A DNA stretch of 24,287 nt from Clostridia bacterium (GCA_017881645.1 JADGQQ010000067.1:1-24287); one strand, 5' to 3'; positions 7,024 through 15,430 are shown, counted from the stretch's first letter. Program-made: numbers and translations. The notes: generated by a model not told the origin, from the sequence alone.

Positions 7024-7454
7024 TGCTTCTTCCCAAAAGAGTGAAGTACAGAAAACAACACCGCGGTCGCATGACCGGAAAAGCAACCAGAGGCAACTTT
7101 GTTGCTTACGGTGACTTCGGTATCGTAGCCATGGAGCCCTGTTGGATTACATCCAATCAGATTGAGGCATCACGTATCGCGATTAACCGTTATGTAAAAA
7201 GAGGCGGACAGGTCTGGATCAAAGTTTTCCCGGACAAGCCCGTCACATCCAAACCCGCAGAAACCCGAATGGGTTCAGGAAAAGGATCTCCGGATCACTG
7301 GGTTGCCGTCGTTAAGCCGGGCCGCGTGCTCTTTGAGATCGCAGGAGTTACAGAAGAAATTGCAAGAGAGGCGATGCGCCTTGCAGGACATAAGCTCCCT
7401 TGCAAAACGAAGTTTATTGCTAAGGAACAGGAGGGCGACGTAAATGAAGGCTGA
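7023..7454 (+). CDS. rplP: 50S ribosomal protein L16
   Basis: L16 helps place aminoacyl-tRNA in the A site and completes the 50S core. The 143-residue product shows the usual MLLPKRVKYRKQHRGRM N-terminus and the GSGKGSPDHWVAVVKPG segment. It begins within the rpsC stop (TAATG) and its last 11 bases overlap rpmC, so it is tightly coupled on both sides. Confidence 0.98.
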   Translation: MLLPKRVKYRKQHRGRMTGKATRGNFVAYGDFGIVAMEPCWITSNQIEASRIAINRYVKRGGQVWIKVFPDKPVTSKPAETRMGSGKGSPDHWVAVVKPGRVLFEIAGVTEEIAREAMRLAGHKLPCKTKFIAKEQEGDVNEG

Positions 7455-7644
7455 TGAAATCCGCGCAAAATCGGGAACAGAGCTTGAAAAAGAACTCGTT
7501 GCCCTGAAAGAAGAGCTTTTTAAGCTCCGTTTCCAGCATGCTACCAACCAGCTCGAGAACCCGCAGCGCTTGGGTGCTGTTAAGAGGGATATCGCACGCG
7601 TCAAGACCATTCTTCGCGAGCAAGAGCTTAAGGGCATTAAGTGA
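7444..7644 (+). CDS. rpmC: 50S ribosomal protein L29
   Basis: L29 is a small two-helix protein near the tunnel exit, next to L23. The 66-residue product has the expected coiled helices (ELEKELVALKEELFKLRFQH) and the NPQRLGAVKRDIARVKT signature. Its ribosome binding site AGGAGGG (7429-7435) lies inside the end of rplP, and the two reading frames overlap by 11 bases. Confidence 0.97.
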   Translation: MKADEIRAKSGTELEKELVALKEELFKLRFQHATNQLENPQRLGAVKRDIARVKTILREQELKGIK

Positions 7645-7658
7645 AGGGGGATAAGTGA

Positions 7659-7916
7659 ATGAGCGATCGTAACCTCAGAAAGACTCGCGTCGGTACTGTT
7701 ACAAGCGACAAGATGGATAAGACTATTGTTGTTGCTGTTACAGAACACGTAAAACACCCGCTGTACAAGAAGATCATCAAGAGAACATACAAGCTTAAGG
7801 CTCATGATGAAGAGAATGTTTGCGGGATCGGCGATAAAGTTAAGGTAATGGAAACCCGTCCGCTCTCGCGTGAAAAACGCTGGAGACTGATTGAGATTGT
7901 TGAAAAGGCGAAATAA
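7659..7916 (+). CDS. rpsQ: 30S ribosomal protein S17
   Basis: S17 is an early-binding 16S rRNA protein with an OB fold. The 85-residue product is standard, with RKTRVGTVTSDKMDKTIVV and the conserved IGDKVKVMETRPLSREKRWR. An AAGGGGG box lies before the ATG. rplN follows after 42 bases. Confidence 0.98.
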   Translation: MSDRNLRKTRVGTVTSDKMDKTIVVAVTEHVKHPLYKKIIKRTYKLKAHDEENVCGIGDKVKVMETRPLSREKRWRLIEIVEKAK

Positions 7917-7958
7917 TACGTAGCCGTTATGGTTTTCACGTAAAGGAGGAAATCAAGC

Positions 7959-8327
7959 ATGATTCAAGTAGAATCCAGACTCAGAGCTGCCGACAATACC
8001 GGCGCGAAAGAACTTTTGTGCATCAAAGTTCTCGGTGGCTCATGGCGCAAATATGCCAATATCGGCGATGTCATCGTCTGCTCTGTCAAATCCGCCGCTC
8101 CCGGTGGCGTGGTTAAGAAGGGTGAAGTTGTTAAAGCTGTGGTTGTCCGCACCAAGAAGGGTGTCAGAAGGCCTGACGGCTCATACATCAAATTTGATGA
8201 GAACGCTGCCGTTATTATTAAAGAAGACAAGAACCCGCGTGGCACACGTATCTTTGGGCCAATCGCGAGAGAGCTGAGAGACAGGGACTATATGAAGATC
8301 CTTTCTCTGGCACCCGAAGTACTGTAA
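7959..8327 (+). CDS. rplN: 50S ribosomal protein L14
   Basis: L14 forms intersubunit bridge B8 and is the site bound by the silencing factor RsfS. The 122-residue product is the family's usual length and begins with the near-invariant MIQVESRLRAADNTGAKEL; it ends KILSLAPEVL. It opens the part classically called the spc operon. The ribosome binding site AAAGGAGG is strong. Confidence 0.98.
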   Translation: MIQVESRLRAADNTGAKELLCIKVLGGSWRKYANIGDVIVCSVKSAAPGGVVKKGEVVKAVVVRTKKGVRRPDGSYIKFDENAAVIIKEDKNPRGTRIFGPIARELRDRDYMKILSLAPEVL

Positions 8328-8339
8328 GGAGGACGACAA

Positions 8340-8690
8340 ATGGCAAGCAAGATTCATGTTAAAAAAGATGATACCGTCGTCGTGCTTTCGGGCAAGGACG
8401 CGGGGAAGAAGGGCAAGATCGTGAAAGCGGTTCCGGCCAACGGACGTGTGTTTGTTTCCGGACTGAACATGATTACAAAGCACAAAAAAGGGCAGGGGCA
8501 GTTAAAGCCTTCTGCACTTATCACCAGGGAAGGCTCCATCGATGCATCCAACGTGATGCTCGTATGCCCCAAATGCAATAAGCCGTCCCGTGTGGCCCAC
8601 AAGGTAGTTGACGATGGTTCCAAATCACGTGTCTGCAAAAAGTGCGGAGCCGTGATTGATGTGGTAAAGAAAGCAAGCAAGGAGGAGTAA
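8340..8690 (+). CDS. rplX: 50S ribosomal protein L24, zinc-ribbon form
   Basis: L24 starts 50S assembly near the tunnel exit. The 116-residue product has the N-terminal KOW domain (DDTVVVLSGKDAGKKGKIV) and GLNMITKHKK. Its C-terminal part keeps four cysteines, C76/C79 (CPKC) and C99/C102 (CKKC), which form a zinc ribbon; many L24 proteins, such as that of Bacillus subtilis, have lost them. It lies 12 bases after rplN and 3 bases before rplE. Confidence 0.97.
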   Translation: MASKIHVKKDDTVVVLSGKDAGKKGKIVKAVPANGRVFVSGLNMITKHKKGQGQLKPSALITREGSIDASNVMLVCPKCNKPSRVAHKVVDDGSKSRVCKKCGAVIDVVKKASKEE

Positions 8691-8693
8691 AGG

Positions 8694-9233
8694 ATGTCCA
8701 GATTAAAAGATAGGTTCACATCTGAAGTTGCTCCGGCTTTGCGGGAGACTTTCGGTTACAAGTCGGTGATGCAGATTCCGCGTGTCGACAAAATCGTTCT
8801 GAATATGGGTGTCGGTGAAGTCAAGGACAATCCGAAGGCTCTTGAGAACGCAATGCGCGATATGGGTGTTATTTCCGGACAGAAGCCGGTGTCTACAACC
8901 GCTACCAAGTCAGTTGCAGCATTCAAACTCAGAGAAGGTATGAAGATCGGATGCAAAGTTACGCTTCGCGGAGAGAAAATGTATGACTTTCTCGATAAGC
9001 TGATCAGCATTTCTCTTCCTCGTGTCCGTGATTTCCGCGGCATAAACCCGAACTCGTTTGACGGTCATGGTAACTATGCAATGGGTATCAAGGAACAGTT
9101 GATGTTCCCCGAAATTGATTACGATAAAGTTGATAAAATCCGTGGCATGGACATCATTATCGTTACGACAGCTCAGACGGATGAAGAAGCCAGAGAACTT
9201 CTCAAGCTTCTTGGCATGCCGTTTCGCAAGTGA
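8694..9233 (+). CDS. rplE: 50S ribosomal protein L5
   Basis: L5 binds 5S rRNA in the central protuberance and contacts P-site tRNA and S13. The 179-residue product is standard, with VMQIPRVDKIVLNMGVGE near the start, SISLPRVRDFRGINPNSFDG in the middle, and IIIVTTAQTDEEARELL at the end. Its ribosome binding site (AAGGAGG) lies inside the end of rplX, three bases before the rplX stop. Confidence 0.98.
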   Translation: MSRLKDRFTSEVAPALRETFGYKSVMQIPRVDKIVLNMGVGEVKDNPKALENAMRDMGVISGQKPVSTTATKSVAAFKLREGMKIGCKVTLRGEKMYDFLDKLISISLPRVRDFRGINPNSFDGHGNYAMGIKEQLMFPEIDYDKVDKIRGMDIIIVTTAQTDEEARELLKLLGMPFRK

Positions 9234-9251
9234 GCAGGAGGGTAAACTAAT

Positions 9252-9437
9252 ATGGCTAAGAAGTCAATGATTCTGAAGTCTCAGAGAGCGCCTAAATTCT
9301 CGACTCAGCAGCATAACCGCTGCAAGCTCTGCGGCAGACCGCACGCCTATATCCGTAAGTATGGTGTTTGCCGTCTCTGTTTCCGCGAATTGGCATATAA
9401 GGGACAGATTCCCGGCGTCCGTAAGGCCAGCTGGTAA
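9252..9437 (+). CDS. rpsZ: 30S ribosomal protein S14, zinc-binding type
   Basis: This is the short S14 form (61 residues) with an intact zinc site at C24, C27, C40 and C43. It matches the Bacillota type that ends AYKGQIPGVRKASW. S14 completes the 30S head. No zinc-free paralogue is visible in the window. The box AGGAGGG precedes the ATG. Confidence 0.98.
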   Translation: MAKKSMILKSQRAPKFSTQQHNRCKLCGRPHAYIRKYGVCRLCFRELAYKGQIPGVRKASW

Positions 9438-9464
9438 CCGATAGCAAAGCAAGGAGGAACACGT

Positions 9465-9860
9465 ATGCAGATTACAGACGCAATTGCAGATATGCTAACT
9501 AGAATCCGTAACGCAGGCACAGCCGGACATCCGACTGTTCTGATTCCGGCTTCCAATTTGAAAAAGGCTATCGCCCAGATTTTGTTGGATGAAGGATACA
9601 TCGCACGTTTTGAATGCACCGAAGATGACAAGCAGGGCATGATTAAGGTTACACTTAAATTCGCAGCCCGTAAGAGTGTCATCACAGGTATTAAGCGCAT
9701 TTCAAAACCGGGACTGCGCGTTTACGCAGACAACGAAAATCTCCCGAAGGTACTCGGCGGTCTTGGCGTTGCCATCATCTCCACATCCAAGGGAATCATG
9801 ACGGACAAGAAGGCCCGCGCTCTCGGCGTCGGCGGCGAAGTCATGGCATTTGTCTGGTAA
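9465..9860 (+). CDS. rpsH: 30S ribosomal protein S8
   Basis: S8 binds helix 21 of 16S rRNA and in E. coli represses the spc operon. The 131-residue product is standard, beginning with an ITDAIADMLTRIRNA motif and ending with the KGIMTDKKARALGVGGEVM signature. A strong AAGGAGG precedes the ATG. The gap to rplF is 82 bases and contains alternative hairpins. Confidence 0.98.
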   Translation: MQITDAIADMLTRIRNAGTAGHPTVLIPASNLKKAIAQILLDEGYIARFECTEDDKQGMIKVTLKFAARKSVITGIKRISKPGLRVYADNENLPKVLGGLGVAIISTSKGIMTDKKARALGVGGEVMAFVW

Positions 9861-9883
9861 GAACAACAATAGAACTCTGAAAA

Positions 9884-9911
9884 GGTGCGGTTCTGCCGCA
9901 GCGCAGAATCC
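9884..9911 (+). promoter_or_regulatory. mutually exclusive hairpins between rpsH and rplF
   Basis: TGCGG (9886-9890) can pair with CCGCA (9896-9900). Alternatively GGTTCTG (9889-9895) can pair with CAGAATCC (9904-9911) with one bulged base. The two stems share bases, so only one can form at a time. They lie about 15 bases before the rplF ribosome binding site. Function unknown. Confidence 0.35.
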
Positions 9912-9942
9912 CCGTAATCTTAAGAGCAGGAGGTAGAAAGAT

Positions 9943-10485
9943 ATGTCACGAATTGGCAGAATGCCGATTACGATCCCGGCTGGGGTCGAAGTAAAGCAGG
10001 ATGGTCAGACCATTACTGTTACAGGCAAGGGGTTTACACTCGTTCAGGTTGTACATCCCGACATCAAAGTGGTCATCAACGGAGCAGTTATTACTGTCGA
10101 GAGACCTTCCGATCAGAAACAGCACAAGGCCCTTCACGGGTTAACACGTTCCCTCATCAATAACATGGTGGTGGGTGTGTCCGAAGGATTTACAAAAACA
10201 CTCGAGATCAACGGTGTTGGTTACAAGGCAATAAAGGACGGTAAAAAAATCGTTTTCAGCCTGGGTTACTCTCATCCGATCGAAGTCGTCGAACCGGAAG
10301 GAATTACTCTCGAGGTTCCGGCGCAGAATAAGATTATCGTAAAAGGTGCAGACAAACAGCTCGTCGGTGAGACAGCTGCAAAGATCCGTTCATTGAGACT
10401 TCCTGATGCATACAAGGGCAAGGGTATTAAGTACTCTACCGAGATCTTGCGTATCAAGGAAGGCAAGACCGGATCTAAGAAATAA
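9943..10485 (+). CDS. rplF: 50S ribosomal protein L6
   Basis: L6 binds near the sarcin-ricin loop and the GTPase centre. The 180-residue product has the two tandem repeat domains of the family: MSRIGRMPITIPAGV at the start and the C-terminal GADKQLVGETAAKIRSLR and DAYKGKGIKY. CAGGAGGT precedes the ATG. The next gene, rplR, starts 17 bases after the stop. Confidence 0.98.
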   Translation: MSRIGRMPITIPAGVEVKQDGQTITVTGKGFTLVQVVHPDIKVVINGAVITVERPSDQKQHKALHGLTRSLINNMVVGVSEGFTKTLEINGVGYKAIKDGKKIVFSLGYSHPIEVVEPEGITLEVPAQNKIIVKGADKQLVGETAAKIRSLRLPDAYKGKGIKYSTEILRIKEGKTGSKK

Positions 10486-10502
10486 GAGAAGGGGTGAAAT
10501 GC

Positions 10503-10871
10503 ATGATTAATAAGCCTGACAGAAACGAAATCCGCAGGAGAAAGCATGTTCGCGTGCGTAAAAAGATCAGTGGAACCCCGGCTCGTCCGCGTTTGTGTGT
10601 TTTCAGAAGCAATGCCAATATTTATGCACAGATTATCGACGATACAACCGGAACAACATTGGTTAGTGCCTCGACACTGGACAGCGACGTTAAAACGGGA
10701 CTGCCTTTCGGCGGGAACAAAACCGGTGCAGCCGCAGTGGGTAAGCTTGTTGGCGAGCGTGCTATTGAAAAGGGCATCAGCGACGTTGTTTTCGACAGAG
10801 GTGGATATATCTTCCACGGCCGTGTTTCGGCCTTGGCCGAGGCAGCCCGCGAAGCTGGCCTTAAATTCTAA
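10503..10871 (+). CDS. rplR: 50S ribosomal protein L18
   Basis: L18 binds 5S rRNA in the central protuberance. The 122-residue product has RRKHVRVRKKISGTPARPRL and the closing FDRGGYIFHGRVSALAEAAR. A GTG at 10494 is in frame, but it overlaps the AAGGGG box; the ATG at 10503, 8 bases after that box, is the better start and gives the normal family length. Confidence 0.97.
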   Translation: MINKPDRNEIRRRKHVRVRKKISGTPARPRLCVFRSNANIYAQIIDDTTGTTLVSASTLDSDVKTGLPFGGNKTGAAAVGKLVGERAIEKGISDVVFDRGGYIFHGRVSALAEAAREAGLKF

Positions 10872-10889
10872 GCAGGAGGGAAATCAAAA

Positions 10890-11384
10890 ATGCGTATTGA
10901 TCCGAATTCAGTTGAACTGAAAGAGAAAGTCATCCATATCGGCCGCGTTTCCAAGACTGTTAAAGGCGGTCGTAATTTCCGCTTTGCTGCTCTCGTTATC
11001 GTTGGTGATGAGAATGGACACGTCGGAAAAGGGATCGGAAAAGCTGCTGAAATTCCTGATGCTATCCGCAAAGGAATTGAAGATGCCAAGAAGAACCTTA
11101 TCTATGTTCCGATCCACGGTTCTACCATTCCCCATGAGACATTGGGCGTCTTCGGAGCAGGCAAAATTGTTATGAAGCCTGCGAAAGAAGGTACCGGTGT
11201 TATCGCCGGCGGTCCGGTTCGTGCCGTCTGTGAAATGGCCGGCATCAAGGATATCCGTACAAAGTCACTTGGAACCAACAACCCGAACAACATGGTCAAT
11301 GCAACAATGGAAGGTCTGAAGAGCTTGAAATCTCTCGAAGAGGTTGCTCGTCTCCGCGGAAAATCCATTGACGAAATTCTTTAA
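10890..11384 (+). CDS. rpsE: 30S ribosomal protein S5
   Basis: S5 shapes the mRNA entry channel and decoding accuracy. The 164-residue product has the N-terminal double-stranded RNA-binding fold (KVIHIGRVSKTVKGGRNFRF, then the GDENGHVGKGIGKA segment) and the C-terminal GAGKIVMKPAKEGTGVIAGG. The ribosome binding site GCAGGAGGG is strong. rpmD follows after 17 bases. Confidence 0.98.
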   Translation: MRIDPNSVELKEKVIHIGRVSKTVKGGRNFRFAALVIVGDENGHVGKGIGKAAEIPDAIRKGIEDAKKNLIYVPIHGSTIPHETLGVFGAGKIVMKPAKEGTGVIAGGPVRAVCEMAGIKDIRTKSLGTNNPNNMVNATMEGLKSLKSLEEVARLRGKSIDEIL

Positions 11385-11401
11385 TAGGAGGTGTGTCTTC
11401 A

Positions 11402-11581
11402 ATGGCAGATATAAAGATTACCCTGGTGAAGAGCACCAATAGTGCCAACAAGAATCACTGCGCAACGGTACAGGCCTTAGGTCTTAAGAAGATCGGGCAG
11501 TTTGTGGTCCTCAAGGATACACAGGCCATTCGCGGAATGGTTCGTAAAGTTGCTCATCTGGTCACTTGCGAAGAAGTCTAA
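11402..11581 (+). CDS. rpmD: 50S ribosomal protein L30
   Basis: L30 is a small 50S protein absent from some lineages. The 59-residue product has the family core (IKITLVKSTNS; TVQALGLKKIGQ; IRGMVRKVAHLV). The ATG at 11402 follows AGGAGGT (11386-11392) by 9 bases. A GTG at 11393 in the same frame sits directly against that box and is rejected. rplO starts 17 bases later. Confidence 0.97.
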   Translation: MADIKITLVKSTNSANKNHCATVQALGLKKIGQFVVLKDTQAIRGMVRKVAHLVTCEEV

Positions 11582-11598
11582 CGGAGGTAGGTAGTAAC

Positions 11599-12042
11599 AT
11601 GAAGCTCAATGAATTGACTTCCAGCGGGAATGCGAAGGCATTCCGCAAAGGCCGCGGCGTTGGCAGCGGCAACGGAAAAACATCCGGACGCGGACACAAA
11701 GGTCAGAATTCGCGCTCCGGCGGCGGTGTACGTCCTGGTTTTGAGGGCGGTCAAATGCCCCTTTACAGACGTCTTCCCAAGCGTGGTTTCAACAACAAGA
11801 GATTTGCGCATTCCTATATCGAAATTAATATTCAGGATCTGGAAGATTTTCCGGACGGCACCGTTGTCGATGCAGAACTGCTTGGGAATACGGGTCTTCT
11901 GACTCTTCCGAAAGTATATGAAGGCATTAAAGTACTCGGTACCGGCGATCTTACCAAAAAGCTCACTGTTAAAGCGACTCTATTCTCTGCTTCTGCAAAA
12001 GAAAAAATTGAGAAGGCTGGCGGCACGGCCCTGGAGGTATGA
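11599..12042 (+). CDS. rplO: 50S ribosomal protein L15
   Basis: L15 is a late-assembly protein in the 50S core with a long basic N-terminal tail. The 147-residue product has the expected glycine- and arginine-rich start (RGVGSGNGKTSGRGHKGQNS) and GFEGGQMPLYRRLPKRGF. The start is the ATG at 11599, 10 bases after GGAGGT; an in-frame TTG at 11566 inside rpmD is not used. Its end overlaps the region of the secY start. Confidence 0.98.
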   Translation: MKLNELTSSGNAKAFRKGRGVGSGNGKTSGRGHKGQNSRSGGGVRPGFEGGQMPLYRRLPKRGFNNKRFAHSYIEINIQDLEDFPDGTVVDAELLGNTGLLTLPKVYEGIKVLGTGDLTKKLTVKATLFSASAKEKIEKAGGTALEV

Positions 12043-12044
12043 TC

Positions 12045-13358
12045 ATGAAGGGTCTGTTTGATACCTTGATCAACGCTTTTCGCGTTCCTGTCTTACGCAA
12101 GAAACTGTTTATCACCTTTGGTATCCTGTCTCTCTATATGTTGGGCGGACTTGTTCCTTCTCCGGGCATAAACCGTGTTGAGTTCTCAGCGCTCGTTCAG
12201 AGCTGGGGACAAATCGGCGGACTCATGAATATCATCTCGGGCGGTGGACTTTACGCAGCAACCATTTTTGCCATGGGTATCACGCCCTATATCAACTCGT
12301 CGATCATCATCCAGCTCCTTACCGTTGCGGTGCCTGCTCTCGAAAGACTGCAGAAGGAAGGCGATGTCGGCCGTAAGACGATCAAGAAGATTGTTCGTTT
12401 TACAACGGTCGGTCTGGCTCTTTTTCAGGCAACCGCATTCTGTTATGCCACTCGCTCGGCGATGTCTGATTTCCTTCCGAAGCCCTTGAATGCCGTATTG
12501 ATTATTGCCTCTTTTACAGCCGGATCCGCATTTATCATGTGGCTTGGCGAGCAGATTAACGACAAAGGTATCGGCAACGGTATTTCGCTCATCGTTTTTG
12601 CAGGAATCGTAACGCGGCTTCCGGACATGGCCGTACAGCTGTACAATTATTCGCTGGACGTGTCGGGCAGATTTGACTCTGCGTTTATCGGCTTTATCAT
12701 TGCAGTGCTCCTGTTTGCAGCAGTTACGGCGCTGGCGTTATCCATTATCGTCTTCGTCCTGTTCGTTCAGAATTCTGAACGGCGAATTGCAGTACAGTAT
12801 TCAAAGCGTGTTGTAGGCCGGAAGACATATGGCGGTCAGAATACCTATATACCGCTGAAGGTGAACCAGTCCGGTGTTATGCCGGTTATCTTCGCCATGT
12901 CGATGCTTTCATTGCCGTCAACCATTGTTACGATGTTCTTTGCGAACAGCAATAATATTATTGTTGAATGGTTTCGAAACTTCGGCAAGAGCCCGACATA
13001 TTATCTCGTAAATCTTCTGCTGATTGTCGGATTCACTTTCTTCTACTCCCTCATTCAGTTCAATCCAATTGAGATTTCGAACAATCTGCAGAAGAACGGC
13101 GGATTCCTTCCGGGCGTTCGACCGGGAAGACCGACTTCGGACTTCATCGCAAAAACAGCCGGCCGACTGAACTGGGTGGACGCGATATTCCTTTCTGCGG
13201 TTGTACTGATTCCTACATTTATCGGTAATGTTACAGGCATGAGTAATGTCTGGTTTGCAGGAACGTCCGTTTTGATTCTGACCGGTGTTGCGAATGATCT
13301 TGTCAAACAGGTCGAGTCACAGCTGATTACGCACCATTACAAGGGTTTCCTTGATTGA
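12045..13358 (+). CDS. secY: SecY protein-conducting channel
   Basis: SecY is the central subunit of the SecYEG channel in the cytoplasmic membrane. The 437-residue product is full length, with about ten hydrophobic helices, the FAMGITPYINSSIIIQLL segment of helix 2, and cytosolic loops such as QNSERRIAVQYSKRVVGRK and the loop around NLQKNGGFLPGVRPGRPT. I choose the ATG at 12045 because GGAGGT ends 6 bases before it; the ATG at 12039 directly touches that box. Either start gives nearly the same protein. It closes the spc part; a 230-base gap follows before adk. Confidence 0.98.
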   Translation: MKGLFDTLINAFRVPVLRKKLFITFGILSLYMLGGLVPSPGINRVEFSALVQSWGQIGGLMNIISGGGLYAATIFAMGITPYINSSIIIQLLTVAVPALERLQKEGDVGRKTIKKIVRFTTVGLALFQATAFCYATRSAMSDFLPKPLNAVLIIASFTAGSAFIMWLGEQINDKGIGNGISLIVFAGIVTRLPDMAVQLYNYSLDVSGRFDSAFIGFIIAVLLFAAVTALALSIIVFVLFVQNSERRIAVQYSKRVVGRKTYGGQNTYIPLKVNQSGVMPVIFAMSMLSLPSTIVTMFFANSNNIIVEWFRNFGKSPTYYLVNLLLIVGFTFFYSLIQFNPIEISNNLQKNGGFLPGVRPGRPTSDFIAKTAGRLNWVDAIFLSAVVLIPTFIGNVTGMSNVWFAGTSVLILTGVANDLVKQVESQLITHHYKGFLD

Positions 13359-13588
13359 TGTGGTTACTCATATGAGTCCTTTTCTGAGAGGTCGACCTTG
13401 TTTATCGAACGGAAGACCTGTGTGCAGATAGTTTTGTGCTTCAAATAGCCTCGTACAGGAGTTTTACGATCTCTGTGCGGGGCTGTATGAGCGTTTTAGA
13501 ACCAGAAGAATGACAGCATGAATTACATTGGTTGGGACGAATAAACGTTAAGTGACTGATATCAGGCATGATGCAGGAGGGTAGCGCA
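13359..13588 (+). promoter_or_regulatory. 230-base secY-adk gap with stem-loops
   Basis: No gene is evident. It holds a 12-base palindrome ACTCATATGAGT (13366-13377); a bulged hairpin in which AGGT (13389-13392), CTT (13397-13399) and GTT (13400-13402) pair with AAC, AAG and ACCT at 13408-13419; and a stronger stem of ten pairs, CCTCGTACAG (13449-13458) with CTGTGCGGGG (13473-13482). The last is followed some 12 bases later by GTTTTAG only, which is too weak and distant for a standard terminator. I see no good promoter before adk. Confidence 0.5.
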
Positions 13589-14251
13589 ATGAGGTTGATT
13601 TTGTTAGGGGCGCCGGGTTCAGGAAAAGGAACGATAGCAGAGGAACTGACGAAACAATATGGAGTTGTTCATATTTCAACCGGAGATATTTTCCGCGCGA
13701 ATATCAAAGAAAAAACTCCGTTGGGAACGGAAGCCAAGCAGTATATGGATCGGGGAGAATTGGTTCCTGATTCCATAACGATCGCGATGATCGGAGATCG
13801 TCTGGCGCAGCCCGACTGCGCATCGGCCTTTATGCTTGACGGATTTCCGCGCACGATTCCTCAGGCGGAGGAGCTGGACAAACTGCTCGCTGACAAGGGA
13901 GTGTCGCTTGATGCCGTGATCAGTGTGAGGATCTCAGATGATGTGATTAAAACGCGGGTTTCCGACCGTCGCGTATGTGAATCCTGCGGAGCGAGTTTCA
14001 GTCTGTCATTCCGCCCTACGAAGGTTGAAGGAATCTGTGATCTTTGCGGCGGAAATGTTGTACAGCGCGAAGATGACAAACCGGAAACGGTTCTGAGCCG
14101 ACTGAAGACATACCATGAAAAGACACAGCCCCTGACTGACTTCTATCAAAAGAAAGGTCTCATTCTTTCTGCGGATAACGAAGTCAGCTACATACAGGCA
14201 ATCGAGCAGATTAATAAGGGATTCATCGCGCGGGGAATCATTCGTGAATAG
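13589..14251 (+). CDS. adk: adenylate kinase, zinc-lid type
   Basis: Adenylate kinase interconverts ATP plus AMP with two ADP in the cytosol. The 220-residue product has the P-loop GAPGSGKGT at residues 7-15, the DGFPRT motif near 84-89, and a long-form lid with a zinc site at C130, C133, C150 and C153 (CX2C-X16-CX2C), typical of Gram-positive bacteria. The start at 13589 follows AGGAGGG by 7 bases; an in-frame ATG at 13568 lies before that box. It sits after secY as in most Bacillota. Confidence 0.98.
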   Translation: MRLILLGAPGSGKGTIAEELTKQYGVVHISTGDIFRANIKEKTPLGTEAKQYMDRGELVPDSITIAMIGDRLAQPDCASAFMLDGFPRTIPQAEELDKLLADKGVSLDAVISVRISDDVIKTRVSDRRVCESCGASFSLSFRPTKVEGICDLCGGNVVQREDDKPETVLSRLKTYHEKTQPLTDFYQKKGLILSADNEVSYIQAIEQINKGFIARGIIRE

Positions 14252-14320
14252 AATGAAATTCAATGTCCGGTCGACCGGATACGTCTGCCGGACCTGAACA
14301 GAAGAATACAAGGAGCGTAC

Positions 14321-15082
14321 ATGGTTCAGCTTAAAACACCGACGGAAATAATCAAGATGCAGAAGGCCGGACGCGTTGTAGCGCTCGTATTCGCAGCGCT
14401 GTCCGATGTGATACGACCCGGTGTATCGACATATGAACTTGATCGGATTGCTGACCAGGTCATACGGGGCGAAGGCGCTGTACCGTCGTTTCTGAATTAC
14501 GGGACGCCTCCATTTCCAGCTTCCATATGTGTCTCAATTAATGACGAAGTCGTGCATGGTATTCCAAGCCGGCAGCGCATTCTTCAGGAGGGTGATATTG
14601 TTAGCGTAGACGCCGGAGCCCTTCTTGACGGTTTTCACGGTGATGCGGCACGAACCTATCCCGTAGGCATCATATCGCCCGAGAAGGAGCAATTGATCCG
14701 GGTAACGGAAGAGTGTTTCTGGATTGGATATGAACAATGCAAAATCGGCAGCCGGGTGGGCGATGTATCGAGTGCAATTGCACAGCACGCCGAATCGTTC
14801 GGCTATGGTGTGGTTCGGGAATTAACAGGACACGGCATCGGCCGCCAGTTACATGAGGATCCGGACATTCCCAATTACGGAAGGAAAGGCCATGGTCTTC
14901 GCATCGTCTCCGGTCTGGTGATAGCAATCGAGCCGATGATCAATATGGGAAGAAAAGAGATACGCTTACAGGATGATGAGTGGACCATCGTAACAATTGA
15001 CGGCAAACCATCGTCCCACTATGAAAATACGATAGCAATAACTCCGGAGGGACCGTTAGTAACGACGAAGGTGGATTTGTGA
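14321..15082 (+). CDS. map: methionine aminopeptidase, type I
   Basis: MetAP removes the initiator methionine from new proteins at the ribosome. The 253-residue product has all five metal ligands in place: D97 and D108 (VDAGALLDGFHGD), H171 (LTGHGIG), E204 (IAIEPM) and E235 (HYENT), plus H79. There is no N-terminal zinc finger or SH3-type extension, so it is the short bacterial form. CAAGGAG precedes the ATG. The stop overlaps the next gene's GTG start by 4 bases. Confidence 0.98.
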   Translation: MVQLKTPTEIIKMQKAGRVVALVFAALSDVIRPGVSTYELDRIADQVIRGEGAVPSFLNYGTPPFPASICVSINDEVVHGIPSRQRILQEGDIVSVDAGALLDGFHGDAARTYPVGIISPEKEQLIRVTEECFWIGYEQCKIGSRVGDVSSAIAQHAESFGYGVVRELTGHGIGRQLHEDPDIPNYGRKGHGLRIVSGLVIAIEPMINMGRKEIRLQDDEWTIVTIDGKPSSHYENTIAITPEGPLVTTKVDL

Positions 15083-15408
15083 TCGAGGCGGAAGGACACT
15101 CATTCTTCGATGCAATGAAAGATAAAGGCATCGTAACAGGAATGGTTGTCACATCAAAATGCGGACACGATACAGGCCGAATCTATGTGGTTGTATCAGA
15201 ACACGAAAGCTTCCTTGCCTTGTGCGATGGCAGCAGCAGGTCTCTTACCGGCCCGAAGAAGAAGCGCAGAACACATGTCCGTCCGCTGGGACAGATCGAA
15301 AATGCAGGGGAATGGCTCCAGTCAATCAGCAAAATGCAGACCCCTGAACAAAACAGTGAAATTCGTAAGGGAATCAGAAAGTTTTTGGATGGTCACACGG
15401 AAGTGTGA
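15079..15408 (+). CDS. KOW-domain RNA-binding protein (YbzG-like, L14e/L27e-like)
   Basis: A 109-residue basic protein with a KOW-type fold (GMVVTSKCGHDTGRIYVVV) and a lysine-arginine patch (GPKKKRRTHVRPLG). Proteins of this type sit between map and infA in many Bacillota, including YbzG in Bacillus subtilis, and resemble the archaeal and eukaryotic L14e/L27e family; their exact role is not settled. I use the GTG at 15079, which overlaps the map stop (GTGA) and follows GAAGGTGG; a later in-frame ATG at 15115 would remove 12 residues but has no good ribosome binding site. Context suggests a ribosome-associated function. Confidence 0.85.
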   Translation: MIEAEGHSFFDAMKDKGIVTGMVVTSKCGHDTGRIYVVVSEHESFLALCDGSSRSLTGPKKKRRTHVRPLGQIENAGEWLQSISKMQTPEQNSEIRKGIRKFLDGHTEV

Positions 15409-15430
15409 TAGAGAGTAAAGGAGAAATACA

